A DNA stretch of 37,393 bases from Candidatus Rokuibacteriota bacterium. Its GTDB lineage: Bacteria; Methylomirabilota; Methylomirabilia; Rokubacteriales; CSP1-6. The notes under the pieces were generated by a model that saw only the letters and a list, made by a program, of their open reading frames with translations, did no database searches and had not been told where the DNA came from. Below, piece by piece: positions 7,899-15,382 of this stretch. The first letter of the stretch is position 1, and every line of letters starts with the position of its first letter. Where the stretch lies: the NCBI GenBank assembly GCA_003221615.1, contig QHSQ01000119.1:1-37393 (forward strand). The letters are read 5' to 3'. The position numbers and the translations under genes were made by a program.

Positions 7899-8174
7899 CT
7901 AGAGGTGTTGAGAGCAGTCCACGCAAGGATCCTCAGGCGTCACCGTCAGAGTCGTCGTGCCTTTGTCTTCGGAAAGGCTCACCGTCCCCGTCGTCCGCGA
8001 CGATCGATATCGCAGCTTTCCGTCCTGCAGGTAGAACTGGCCTTCGGACATCGAGCCCCGCGTGGTCGAAGCTTTGTAGCTTCCGTTCGCCTGGACGATC
8101 ATATTTGCGCGCTCTTGTCCCAACTCTCCCGTGACCCAACCCCGCCAGCCACCATCGGCGCGGTGAAGGGCGCT
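7899..8174 (-). pseudogene. N-terminally truncated remnant of a small beta-rich protein gene
   Basis: Reading from just after an in-frame TAG at 8177-8175, the frame encodes DGGWRGWVTGEL, then a strand with NMIVQANGSYKAS, followed by GQFYLQDGKLRYRS and SEDKGTTTLTV. This is a repeating 'DGS... G... DGKLRY' beta pattern seen in small exported proteins of unknown function. There is no ATG or GTG with a signal peptide; the first usable start is a TTG at 8123 that would cut into the domain. The signal peptide and first strand therefore seem lost. It lies between the converging DUF1344-like gene and the divergent TonB receptor gene. The alternative is a complete but short leaderless protein from the TTG. 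Confidence 0.45.
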
Positions 8175-8266
8175 CTAGCAGATGGTCGTGGCCAGGTGGC
8201 CATCCGGTTCGTGGCCATCTGGGCATTGCGCGGCTTCTCCATTGCCGCTATCAGGAGTGGACACGG

Positions 8267-10606
8267 ATGCGTTCCGCCTTCCCGCGCGCGGCAGTGCTGC
8301 TCCTCGTCGCGAGCTCGCCGGTGGCCGCGCAGGCGCCGGCGACTCCTTCGGAGACACAGCAGACACCGCCACCGGAAGTCATTCAACTCCCGCCGGTCGA
8401 GGTCATTGGCACCACGCCGCTCCCGGCTCTGGGAGTCCCACTCGAGAAATATCCCGGCAATGCGCAACGGGTGACAGCCGAGGACATCAAGAAACAGAAC
8501 CTCGTCAATCTCCCCGAGCAGCTCTTTCGCAATTTCGGCTCCGTCAACACGATCGGCGCCCAGGGCAACCCCTGGCAGAACGACCTCACCTATCGGGGTT
8601 TTCTGGGCGGACCGCTGACCGGCAGTCCCATCGGGTTGTCCGTGTATCTGGACGGCATGCGCTTCAACGATGGGTTTGGGGACACGATCAACTGGGACCT
8701 CGTCCCTCAGTTCGCCATTTCCGGGGTGGACGTCATTCCCGGCTCCAATCCGCTCTTCGGCTTGAATACGCTCGGCGGCGCGCTCTCCATGCGCACCAAG
8801 CGCGGCTTCGACTTTCCCGGGTTCGAGTTCGGGACCTCCGGGGGCTCCTGGGGACGTTGGACCGTCGAGAGTGCCTACGGAGGCTCCAAAGGCCCGTTCG
8901 ACTGGTTCCTCGGGTTCAACGTTCTCAGCGAGAACGGCTGGCGCGACGAATCGCCCACCGATCTGCGCCAGCTGTTCTCCAAGGCGGGATACCGGACGTC
9001 CCAGTCCGACCTCGAGCTCAGTTACATCTTCGCCAGCAACAAGCTCACCGGTAATGGGCTGGTGCCCGAGAGCACGCTGGCCGTGGATCGAAGTGCCGTT
9101 CACACGTTCCCCGACCAGACCAGGAACGTCATGCATCTGGTCAATCTGCGGGGAAGTCAGTGGTTGTCGGACGCGGTGCTGCTGTCTGGAAACGTGTTCT
9201 ACCGCAATTACACCCGCGAGACGCTGAACGGCGACGCCGAGGTCAACTGCGTCGACGACGTCGCCGATACCCAGGTGTTCACCGCGAACAGGCGCACTCT
9301 GCATCTGGGGCTCTGCCGAGGCTCTGCCGTCGGGTTCTTCGACGCCCAGGGTACCCCCCTCGCCGGGAACCTGGAGCTGGAAGCGGTGGGCCGGGACCGC
9401 ATCACCAGGACACGCACCCAGGACTGGGGCGTGACGCTGCAGCTGCAGCACCAAGGCAAGATCTTCGAGCGCGACAACCGGTTCACCCTGGGCGTCGCCT
9501 ACGATGGGCACGCCACGCGTTTCGCTCAGAGCGAAGCTCCGTCGGACTTCGTGCGCCAGGGACACAGCGTGGGTACCGTCCGGACCGGTGACTTCGAGCC
9601 CGACGTTGACGTCCGCACCGGGCAACAGAACCTCGGCGTGTACCTGGCCGACACGCTCGAGATCTTGCCGCGGCTGGGGCTCACGCTGGCAGGGCGATTT
9701 CAGCGCGTGGGCATCAGCCTCCGCGACCGCTCGGGCGGCAATCCGGATCTCGACGGGGACCACCACTTCGATCACTTCAGCCCGGCGGTGGGGTTCACCT
9801 ACCAACCGATCACCAGTCTGACGACGTTCTTCTCCTACAGCGAGGGGTTCCGGGCTCCGACCCCAGCCGAGCTCACCTGCGCCACCCCCGACGCTCCCTG
9901 CCGGCTCCCCAACGCCTTCGTCGCGGATCCCCCACTCGACCCCGTCATTGCGCGCACCTACGAGCTCGGCCTGCGGGGGAAATTGCCGCTCGGGGATGCG
10001 TTGGCCTGGAGCCTCGCCTTCTTCCGCACCGATCTGAAAGACGACATCCTGTTCATCGTCGCCGAGACGGGAGGGGCTGGCTTTTTCCAGAACGTGGCCA
10101 AGACCCGTCGCCAGGGCGTCGAGGTCGGACTGCAGGGGAGGTGGAAGCGACTCGGCTACTTTCTGAGTTACGCCTTTGTCGATGCGACCTACCAGAGCAG
10201 CGAGACGCTGGCGAGTGTCACGGATCCCAGCGGCGTCCGAGTTCGCTCCGGTGACCACATCCCCGGCATCCCAGCACAGAACGTCAAGGTAGGGGCGGAG
10301 GTCGAGATCCTGAGAGACTTCTTCGCGGGCGCGAACGTCATCCACGCGTCCGGGAGCTATCTACGCGGCGACGACGGGAACAACCAGCCCAAGCTGGACG
10401 GCTACACGACGCTGAATCTGGCCATCCGATACGTTCCGATCAAGCACGTGGAGCTCTGGGGACGCGTCGACAACGTGACGAACGCTCACTACTCGACAGG
10501 GGGTGCCCTGAATTTGAACGCCTTCGCCGATCCTATCGCCGTCGAGAGGTTCGTCGCCCCGGGAGCTCCGATCTCCGGCTGGGGCGGCGTCAGGGTCCGC
10601 TTCTGA
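8267..10606 (+). CDS. TonB-dependent outer-membrane receptor
   Basis: This 779-residue protein has a signal peptide (first 22 residues), a TonB-box-like PPVEVIGTTP (about residues 42-51), a plug domain (VTAEDIKKQNLVNLPEQLF to about residue 175) and a beta-barrel ending in the terminal Phe (GGVRVRF) recognised by the BAM machinery. The segment TFFSYSEGFRAPTPAEL and the late DNVTNAHYSTGG block are typical of the family. Such receptors import Fe-siderophores, cobalamin or other scarce ligands using TonB-ExbB-ExbD energy; none of those genes is in the window. The plug region (YRGFLGGPLTGSPIGLSVYLDGMRFND) recalls the group often annotated as FecA/iron-type receptors, but substrate is not determinable. 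AGGAG precedes the ATG. Confidence 0.95.
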   Translation: MRSAFPRAAVLLLVASSPVAAQAPATPSETQQTPPPEVIQLPPVEVIGTTPLPALGVPLEKYPGNAQRVTAEDIKKQNLVNLPEQLFRNFGSVNTIGAQGNPWQNDLTYRGFLGGPLTGSPIGLSVYLDGMRFNDGFGDTINWDLVPQFAISGVDVIPGSNPLFGLNTLGGALSMRTKRGFDFPGFEFGTSGGSWGRWTVESAYGGSKGPFDWFLGFNVLSENGWRDESPTDLRQLFSKAGYRTSQSDLELSYIFASNKLTGNGLVPESTLAVDRSAVHTFPDQTRNVMHLVNLRGSQWLSDAVLLSGNVFYRNYTRETLNGDAEVNCVDDVADTQVFTANRRTLHLGLCRGSAVGFFDAQGTPLAGNLELEAVGRDRITRTRTQDWGVTLQLQHQGKIFERDNRFTLGVAYDGHATRFAQSEAPSDFVRQGHSVGTVRTGDFEPDVDVRTGQQNLGVYLADTLEILPRLGLTLAGRFQRVGISLRDRSGGNPDLDGDHHFDHFSPAVGFTYQPITSLTTFFSYSEGFRAPTPAELTCATPDAPCRLPNAFVADPPLDPVIARTYELGLRGKLPLGDALAWSLAFFRTDLKDDILFIVAETGGAGFFQNVAKTRRQGVEVGLQGRWKRLGYFLSYAFVDATYQSSETLASVTDPSGVRVRSGDHIPGIPAQNVKVGAEVEILRDFFAGANVIHASGSYLRGDDGNNQPKLDGYTTLNLAIRYVPIKHVELWGRVDNVTNAHYSTGGALNLNAFADPIAVERFVAPGAPISGWGGVRVRF

Positions 10607-10608
10607 CA

Positions 10609-11062
10609 CTACCTGAGCGGCTTCGTCATGAAGATGCGGCTGGTGCCCGGCGGAAGGCATGGAACGCTGCCGAGGATTCGATAGCCGTGTCGCTCGTAAA
10701 AGCCCGGCGCCTGGAAATTGATCGTGTACAGAACGGCGTTGACGCAGCCACGCCGCCGAGCCTCGTCCTCCGCGAGTTGCAAGAGACGACCGCCGAGTCC
10801 GTCACGCCGCAGATCGGCTGGAATGAAGAAGAGGTCGATGAACAGTAGGCCGAGCGAGGTCCGGCCGGTGAAGGCCGCCGACTGGCTGGTTGGTCCGAGG
10901 ATCGTGGACGACCACCGCCAACGGCCGACTGTCCCTGATCCCGCTCTGTTCTTCGTTGAATCGTGCCAGCCCGGAGCCGATCGCATGCTCCTCGTCCGGG
11001 GTAGGCGCGTCGGTGAGCTTGACGATGGGCTCGAGGCGGTCGGCACCGGGCGGGTCGCTCAC
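10609..11062 (-). pseudogene. GNAT N-acetyltransferase interrupted by one frameshift
   Basis: Two frames together make one GNAT protein. The first (GTG at 11062) reads DEEHAIGSGLARFNEEQSG... and VVHDPRTNQPVGGL. The second continues GRTSLGLLFIDLFFIPADLR, then RRDGLGGRLLQLAEDEARRRG (acetyl-CoA loop) and APGFYERHGYRILG to the stop at 10609. The switch is near 10871, where an extra base (TT in place of T in the coding strand) would explain it: removing it restores G-L-T-G-R-T. The GTG overlaps the stop of the upstream OmpA gene as GTGA, an intact translational coupling. Either a recent inactivation or a base error in the assembly; the frame is otherwise undamaged, which favours recent or artefactual change. 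Confidence 0.8.
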
Positions 11063-11637
11063 GGGCGTTTCACGCGGAAGTGTACGCGCCGGTTCTTCGC
11101 CGCGCACGCGTCCGACCTGTCCTTGCACGCCGGGCGGTCTGAGCCAAAGCTGACGGTCAAGAGGCGCGATTCAGGGACGCCCATCGCCAGGAGGAACCTT
11201 GCGGCCGCCTTGGCCCGAAGCTCCGCGAGGGCCGCGTTGTCCTCGCGGGCCTCCTTGGCGTCCGTGTGGCCTTCGAGGAGCACGAAGTAGTCGCGATTGT
11301 CGACCAGCCAGCGGGCGACCAACCAGCGGGCGTTGCCCATCATGATGCTGGCCCCGTCGCGGACGATGTCCGCGCGATTGGGCTCGAAGAGCACGTCCTT
11401 GAGCGCCGGCTCGTCCGTGAACTCATCGAGGTTCTGCGGGGCCCCCGACGTCGCGGCTGAATCCGTTGGCGTCGTCGTCGGCGTCTGCTCCGGGACGGCT
11501 GGGGGTGTGGGCGGTCTAGTCGGCGACTCCGGCTGTGCCGTTGTGGACGACACTGACGTCTTCGCCTGCTGCGCGCACCCCGCCAGGACCACCAGCAGCG
11601 CAACATCAAGAGCCAGAGCGAGCCCGATCAGCCGCAT
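11059..11637 (-). CDS. OmpA-domain lipoprotein (Pal-like)
   Basis: The ATG at 11637 has GAGGTGGG just upstream and starts a lipoprotein signal with the lipobox VLAGC. A Pro/Thr/Ser-rich linker (about residues 30-70) leads to an OmpA-like domain. That domain has a first strand (DVLFEPNRADI), the segment DYFVLLEGHTD, and the helix AALAELRAKAAARFLLAMGV followed by RLLTVSFGSDRP and NRRVHFRVK. This fold binds the meso-diaminopimelate of peptidoglycan and tethers the outer membrane to the wall. The usual N-x2-L-S-x2-R-A is altered to NAALAELRA. The protein is about 190 residues, close to Pal in size. No tol genes are nearby, so it is a stand-alone relative and not necessarily Pal itself. The downstream acetyltransferase is translationally coupled. 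Confidence 0.88.
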   Translation of the reverse strand: MRLIGLALALDVALLVVLAGCAQQAKTSVSSTTAQPESPTRPPTPPAVPEQTPTTTPTDSAATSGAPQNLDEFTDEPALKDVLFEPNRADIVRDGASIMMGNARWLVARWLVDNRDYFVLLEGHTDAKEAREDNAALAELRAKAAARFLLAMGVPESRLLTVSFGSDRPACKDRSDACAAKNRRVHFRVKRP

Positions 11638-11962
11638 GCCCACCTCGGTTGGGAAAGGCTCGCAGGAGTGTAGCAAGGCTCGGGCATCAGTGAACGGACT
11701 GTCGTCGAGTGTTTCCCCGCGCCGATTAGAGGCTTCACCCGTTGGCTGCTCGTGAGAGCGCCGACGGACAATGACTGCCTAGGCATGAACCGCGGACCGA
11801 ATCGGGAAGGCGCCCCCGACGACGGATCGAAGCCGTGATGGCGCGGCGGGCAGAGACGTTCGAGCTCAGCCATGTGGCTTGGTCCGCGGGCGGCTACACC
11901 CTGAAGTTTCGGCTGAGCATCGTCGATATCGTCAGGACTACGGCCGACGAAGGGATGTTGAT

Positions 11963-12502
11963 TCACCTTCGCACGCGCGCATAGCACCAGCAGTCGCCGG
12001 CTGCGCCATCGAGATTCGGAAAGACAACCCAGGCGCTGAGCCGTCCTTCGCGAACCATACCGGCCTTCTCCAGCACTCGCGCCGACGCTGCATTGTCGAC
12101 ATGACAATAGGCCCACACGCGGACGACTCCTGGATTGTCGAAAGCCCACTCGACGATCCGGGTAGCGGCTTCCGTCGCATACCCACGCCCCCAGTGGGGT
12201 TGTGCGATCACATAGCCCAGCTCGACGCGATGTCCTTGGAGTCTGACGCCCGCCGCGCCGACGAGGGTATCGTCGTCACGGCGCGCAAGCGCCCACTGCA
12301 ACTCGCGTCCCGAGGCGACAGCCTGGGCGGCGTACTTCAGGAAGGCGGTCGCGTCGTCGAGCGAGCGATGCCGAGGCCAGCTCACGAAGCGCGCCACTGC
12401 CGCGTCGTGGGCGTATGCATAGATGGCTGGTGCGTCTTCTCCCCGTAACGCTCTGAGGCGCAGATGCGGCGTGTCCAGGACGGGCATCGTCTTCGTCGGC
12501 AT
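11963..12502 (-). CDS. RimJ/RimL-type GNAT N-acetyltransferase
   Basis: The product of about 180 residues has the RimJ/RimL plan. LDTPHLRLRALRGEDAPAIYAY opens the fold, ELGYVIAQPHWGRGYATEA contains the acetyl-CoA pyrophosphate loop, and VWAYCHVDNAASARVLEKAGMVREG is the typical late motif. Members acetylate protein N-termini, amino acids or antibiotics; the substrate is unknown here. Start choice is uncertain: the ATG at 12502 lies close to the conserved first strand, while an ATG at 12547 would add 15 residues and one at 12487 would remove five. No strong ribosome site supports any of them. It is a single gene, complete and without damage, unlike the acetyltransferase at 10609. Confidence 0.88.
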   Translation of the reverse strand: MPTKTMPVLDTPHLRLRALRGEDAPAIYAYAHDAAVARFVSWPRHRSLDDATAFLKYAAQAVASGRELQWALARRDDDTLVGAAGVRLQGHRVELGYVIAQPHWGRGYATEAATRIVEWAFDNPGVVRVWAYCHVDNAASARVLEKAGMVREGRLSAWVVFPNLDGAAGDCWCYARVRR

Positions 12503-12630
12503 GTGGCTACCGAGCGGGAAGTCTAGCACCGGCCGGTCCCGGGCCATCGATGGATACTGATTGGTATGATCCCTAAAGGTATTTACCTGATGGACAGCCG
12601 CCGCCTCGAGGACGACACTACACGTCGCGC

Positions 12631-12873
12631 ATGGACCCGCTGATGCGAAGGCTCATCAAGCTTCGGTTGGAGGACGGCCGGCTCCCGCGCGGCCCGGTCG
12701 CGGAGGTCCTGGATGGTGCGGGCAACGGCCAGCCTTGCGACGCTTGCGGAGCCATCCTGGCGAAGGACCAGAAGGCGGTCTGCGGGATAGTCGTAGAGGA
12801 TTGGAGAAGCCTTCGCCTGCACATCGACTGCTTCCAGGTCTGGGATCTGGAGCGGGTCGAACACTGCGAGTAG
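12631..12873 (+). CDS. CxxC...HxxC mini-protein, probable zinc-binding (paralogue of the gene at 3440)
   Basis: The 80-residue product shares its architecture with the protein encoded at 3691-3440: an N-terminal amphipathic helix (MDPLMRRLIKLRLEDGRLP), a Gly-Asn-Gly turn, PCDACGAIL, VEDWRSLRLH and HIDCFQVWDLE. The four conserved ligands Cys-x2-Cys...His-x2-Cys would hold one zinc ion. The best-conserved residues between the copies are these ligands, DWR, LRLH and FQxW, which points to a selected fold and not chance. No signal peptide. The family's function is unknown to me. The gene converges with the SDR gene at 12935; an 8-bp inverted repeat pair (GTAGGCTC at 12870 and GAGCCTAC at 12931) brackets the gap between them. 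Confidence 0.75.
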   Translation: MDPLMRRLIKLRLEDGRLPRGPVAEVLDGAGNGQPCDACGAILAKDQKAVCGIVVEDWRSLRLHIDCFQVWDLERVEHCE

Positions 12874-12934
12874 GCTCGTCAGCCGTTCCCTCACGCGGAA
12901 CAGCGCCCCTAGAATCCCCGCAGTCGAGTAGAGC

Positions 12935-13684
12935 CTACACTTGCGCCATACCGCCATCGACGAACAATTCCGTTCCCGTGATGTAGCTGCTGTCGTCGGA
13001 AGCTAGGAACACGACGGCCTTCGCGATCTCGGTGGGGGCACCGAGCCGGCCGAGGGGAACGGTGCTGGAAAGCATCTTCAGGCGTTGTTCGCCCGCGCCT
13101 GTGGAACCCACCAAGTCGTGCAGGCCCGGCGTCAGGATCGGACCTGGGCTGACCGCGTTCACGCGGATGTGCCGGTCTTTCAAGTCGGTTGTCCATGTCC
13201 TCGCGAACGAACGCACGGAAGCCTTGGTGGCGCTGTAGACGCTATTCGCCGGCAGCCCCTTACTGGCGACGATCGATGCGTTCAGGATGATGGAGCCGCC
13301 ATCCGGCATCAGCGGAAGCGCTTTCTGTACCGTGAAGAGGAGGCCCTTCACATTGACATCGAAGATGGAGTCATAGTGCTCCTCGGTGATTTTGCCGAGA
13401 GGGGCATACTGCGCGATCCCGGCATTCGCGAACACGACGTCGAGCCTGCCCTTCTCCCGCTCGACCTGCGCGAAGAGACGATCGAGATCGGCAAGGTTCG
13501 ATGTGTCTCCCTGAACGCCGGTGACGTTTCTGTCGATCTCCTTCACCGCCGCTGACAGCTCCGGGGCGCGCCGCCCGGTTATGTAGACGTAGGCGCCCTC
13601 GCTCACGAACTGCTTCGCCGTCGCAAGGCCGATGCCGCTGGTGCCGCCCGTGATCAGTGCGATCTTTCCGTCGAGCTTCGCCAT
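12935..13684 (-). CDS. short-chain dehydrogenase/reductase (SDR), classical type
   Basis: A 249-residue classical SDR. The cofactor loop is TGGTSGIG (about residues 11-18), the NAG motif is FANAGIAQY, the catalytic Ser is in [10 protein letters not shown] and the YxxxK pair is in YSATKAS. The C-terminal half has [10 protein letters not shown] and the ending DGGMAQV. The residue after the second beta strand (TGRRAPEL) is Arg-rich, which usually favours NADP(H). The ATG at 13684 has GGAGAG just upstream; a GTG at 13696 would overlap that site. The protein reads as a typical stand-alone oxidoreductase, with substrate unknown. A second, only distantly similar SDR occurs at 23516-24265. Confidence 0.92.
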   Translation of the reverse strand: MAKLDGKIALITGGTSGIGLATAKQFVSEGAYVYITGRRAPELSAAVKEIDRNVTGVQGDTSNLADLDRLFAQVEREKGRLDVVFANAGIAQYAPLGKITEEHYDSIFDVNVKGLLFTVQKALPLMPDGGSIILNASIVASKGLPANSVYSATKASVRSFARTWTTDLKDRHIRVNAVSPGPILTPGLHDLVGSTGAGEQRLKMLSSTVPLGRLGAPTEIAKAVVFLASDDSSYITGTELFVDGGMAQV

Positions 13685-13940
13685 GATGCTCTCCACCTCC
13701 GGTTCCCGCTCGCGCGCTTCGCGCCTGTTCTGTCACGTAGGACGGCGGCCGGAGTCGCACAGATTCGAGGAGCGATTCGGGCGTAATGCCCGAGCTGCCC
13801 GTGGGACGCTTGCCCGAGATATGAGCACCATTATCACGAATCGTCCGTGAATCACCCGCTGAGCCCAACGGTACGGTTCTTGCCGTGTCCCCCCCGTGTT
13901 GGGTTGACGTACACTCTTTACCTGCACAGGAGGTGCAAGA

Positions 13941-14216
13941 ATGCCCAAGTACGTGATCGAACGAGAATTGCCTGGCGCGGGGAAGTTGTCACGGCAAGAG
14001 CTGCAAGCGATCTCGCAGAAGTCGTGCTCGGTCCTCGACGAGCTGGGGCCGCAGATCCAGTGGGTGCAGAGCTACGTGACAGACGACAAGATCTATTGTG
14101 TCTACATCGCCCCCGACGAAGCGATGGTTCGGGAGCATGCTCGGCAGGGCGGCTTTCCGGCCAACCGTGTCTCCGAGGTTCGAACGATGATCGACCCCAC
14201 GACAGCGGAGCGCTGA
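13941..14216 (+). CDS. DUF4242 family protein
   Basis: A 91-residue protein with the DUF4242 pattern: MPKYVIEREL at the start, WVQSYVTDDKIYCVYIAPDE in the middle, and REHARQGGFPANRVSEVRTMIDP at the end. The fold is a small ferredoxin-like domain; databases sometimes call it a nickel-binding protein, but the evidence for a metal is thin and a catalytic role has not been established to my knowledge. The ATG follows AGGAGGTGCAAGA, the strongest ribosome site in the region. Upstream lies a short inverted repeat (TCACG..CGTGA near 13833). It is a single gene and cytoplasmic. Confidence 0.88.
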   Translation: MPKYVIERELPGAGKLSRQELQAISQKSCSVLDELGPQIQWVQSYVTDDKIYCVYIAPDEAMVREHARQGGFPANRVSEVRTMIDPTTAER

Positions 14217-14274
14217 TCAGCCGCTTGGCGTCGTAGATCCCAGACCCATCAGGAGAGCTCGCGGCGGCCTCCCC

Positions 14275-14883
14275 TCAACGCGCCAGCGGCAAGAGCCTCA
14301 CGAGCGCGAGGTGGGTGGGCCAGTAGACGAACACCGGGAACGCGACGATGATCATCGCCAGGTAGACCCTCGGCGAGAACCGGCGTTGGGGTTTGCTGCC
14401 GGGCCCGAAGACCCAGTTGATGTTCTCTCTCGGGTTCGTCAGCGTGTAGCAGACGAGGAACAAGACCGTTCCGAGGACGGTCTGGACCAGTAACGCCCTC
14501 GAGTCGTAGCCGATCTGCGTCAACGTCCCCACCAGCAAGACGGGCAATACCACGTGGAAGAGCGACAGTCCTCGCAAGTAGCGGGGCAGGCTCGCATCGA
14601 ACATGTAGGTCGCCATCCCCAGCGGGGCTCGCCCGGTGAGCATGCGCGCAAAGAAGTCGAGATTCCAGAGCATCTCGGGTAGCGCGACCGCGACCGTCAG
14701 GGCGCTCACGATGAGCGGGCTCTCTGCCCACAATCCCGGCACCATGCCCAGAAGCGCCACGTCCGAGAACCAGAGGAAGTTCGCCGGGCCGTAGTGCTTG
14801 AGATAGATCGGCACCAGGACTGCGACGAACATCGTGTAGACGAGCTTGATCCAGAGCGCAAGCTGCGTCGCGTCGCTGGTCAC
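14275..14883 (-). CDS. multi-pass integral membrane protein of unknown function
   Basis: About 200 residues with five to six hydrophobic segments. Characteristic blocks are PIYLKHYGPANFLWFSDVALL near the N-terminus, PEMLWNLDFFARMLTG in the middle, YLRGLSLFHVVLPVLLVGTL, and NPRENINWVFGPG before the last segment. The mix of conserved polar residues (HYG, NFLW, DxxL, NLDFF, NxNWVFG) inside or beside the helices suggests a functional membrane domain and not just an anchor. I recall similar unnamed proteins in Planctomycetes and related groups but no function. The start is a GTG at 14883 with a weak ribosome site. It lies downstream of the DUF6335 gene on the same strand. Confidence 0.75.
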   Translation of the reverse strand: MTSDATQLALWIKLVYTMFVAVLVPIYLKHYGPANFLWFSDVALLGMVPGLWAESPLIVSALTVAVALPEMLWNLDFFARMLTGRAPLGMATYMFDASLPRYLRGLSLFHVVLPVLLVGTLTQIGYDSRALLVQTVLGTVLFLVCYTLTNPRENINWVFGPGSKPQRRFSPRVYLAMIIVAFPVFVYWPTHLALVRLLPLAR

Positions 14884-14955
14884 CGACCAGGATTCTGCGC
14901 TATCGACGTCGACGGCCGCTAGTGTTTTGATCGGAGGCGATCCGATCGCGACACC

Positions 14956-15375
14956 TCAGGTGCGGTCGGCGTCTCGAGCCTCCTCGTCGGTCTGTTGCTC
15001 GGTTCGCCAGCGCCGGCGGTCTCTCGCGCTCAGAATCTCGTCGGACGTGATGACTTGAGCATTGGGAGGCCGCTCGACGCCCAGCGGGCGCGCCAGCTCG
15101 TCCACGATGTCCTGATCGGGCGTGGCGACGCTTCCCCCGACGGCCTCTTCTCCCGAGCTCTGCGCGCGCTGCCAGTCCGCGTCGACGTCCCCGCCACTAT
15201 CAGTGGGGCTCACTCCGTGATGCTCGGTCAACTCACGCAGCAGCTCGCTCGTCGCCGACCCACGCTCCAGGTCGGAAGACGGCCGCTCGGCGCGTTTCGG
15301 ACGTGCCGTCGACTTGGGGCGAGAGCGCGTCTGGCTCTTCGGTCGTTTTTTCGCTGCCTTCCTGGTCTTTTTCAT
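14956..15375 (-). CDS. DUF6335 family protein with basic N-terminal tail
   Basis: The first 35 residues are almost all Lys, Arg, Ser, Thr and Pro and should be disordered or bind nucleic acid or acidic surfaces. The C-terminal domain has the DUF6335 signature: TDSGGDVDADWQRAQSSGEEAVGGSVATPDQDIVDELARPLGV, then a segment ending in SARDRRRWRTE. Such proteins are common in cyanobacteria and in soil bacteria and have no known function; some sit near stress genes. The ATG is 7 bases downstream of the stop codon of the FAD oxidoreductase gene, so the two are probably co-transcribed. Confidence 0.85.
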   Translation of the reverse strand: MKKTRKAAKKRPKSQTRSRPKSTARPKRAERPSSDLERGSATSELLRELTEHHGVSPTDSGGDVDADWQRAQSSGEEAVGGSVATPDQDIVDELARPLGVERPPNAQVITSDEILSARDRRRWRTEQQTDEEARDADRT

Positions 15376-15382
15376 GGCCGGG

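Noticed and set aside
8099..10345. 748-codon open frame on the minus strand across the TonB receptor
   Set aside because: The plus strand has signal peptide, plug, barrel and terminal Phe. The antisense frame has no motif and reflects high GC with few stop codons.
11838..11984. Possible 48-residue plus-strand protein beginning MARRAETFELSHVAW
   Set aside because: No ribosome site; overlaps the 3' end of the acetyltransferase gene; composition alone is insufficient.
12565..12590. AGGTA-TT-TACCT dyad as a further member of the TTACACG..GTAA operator set
   Set aside because: It shares only TTTACC; half-site order and spacing differ, so it was not counted.
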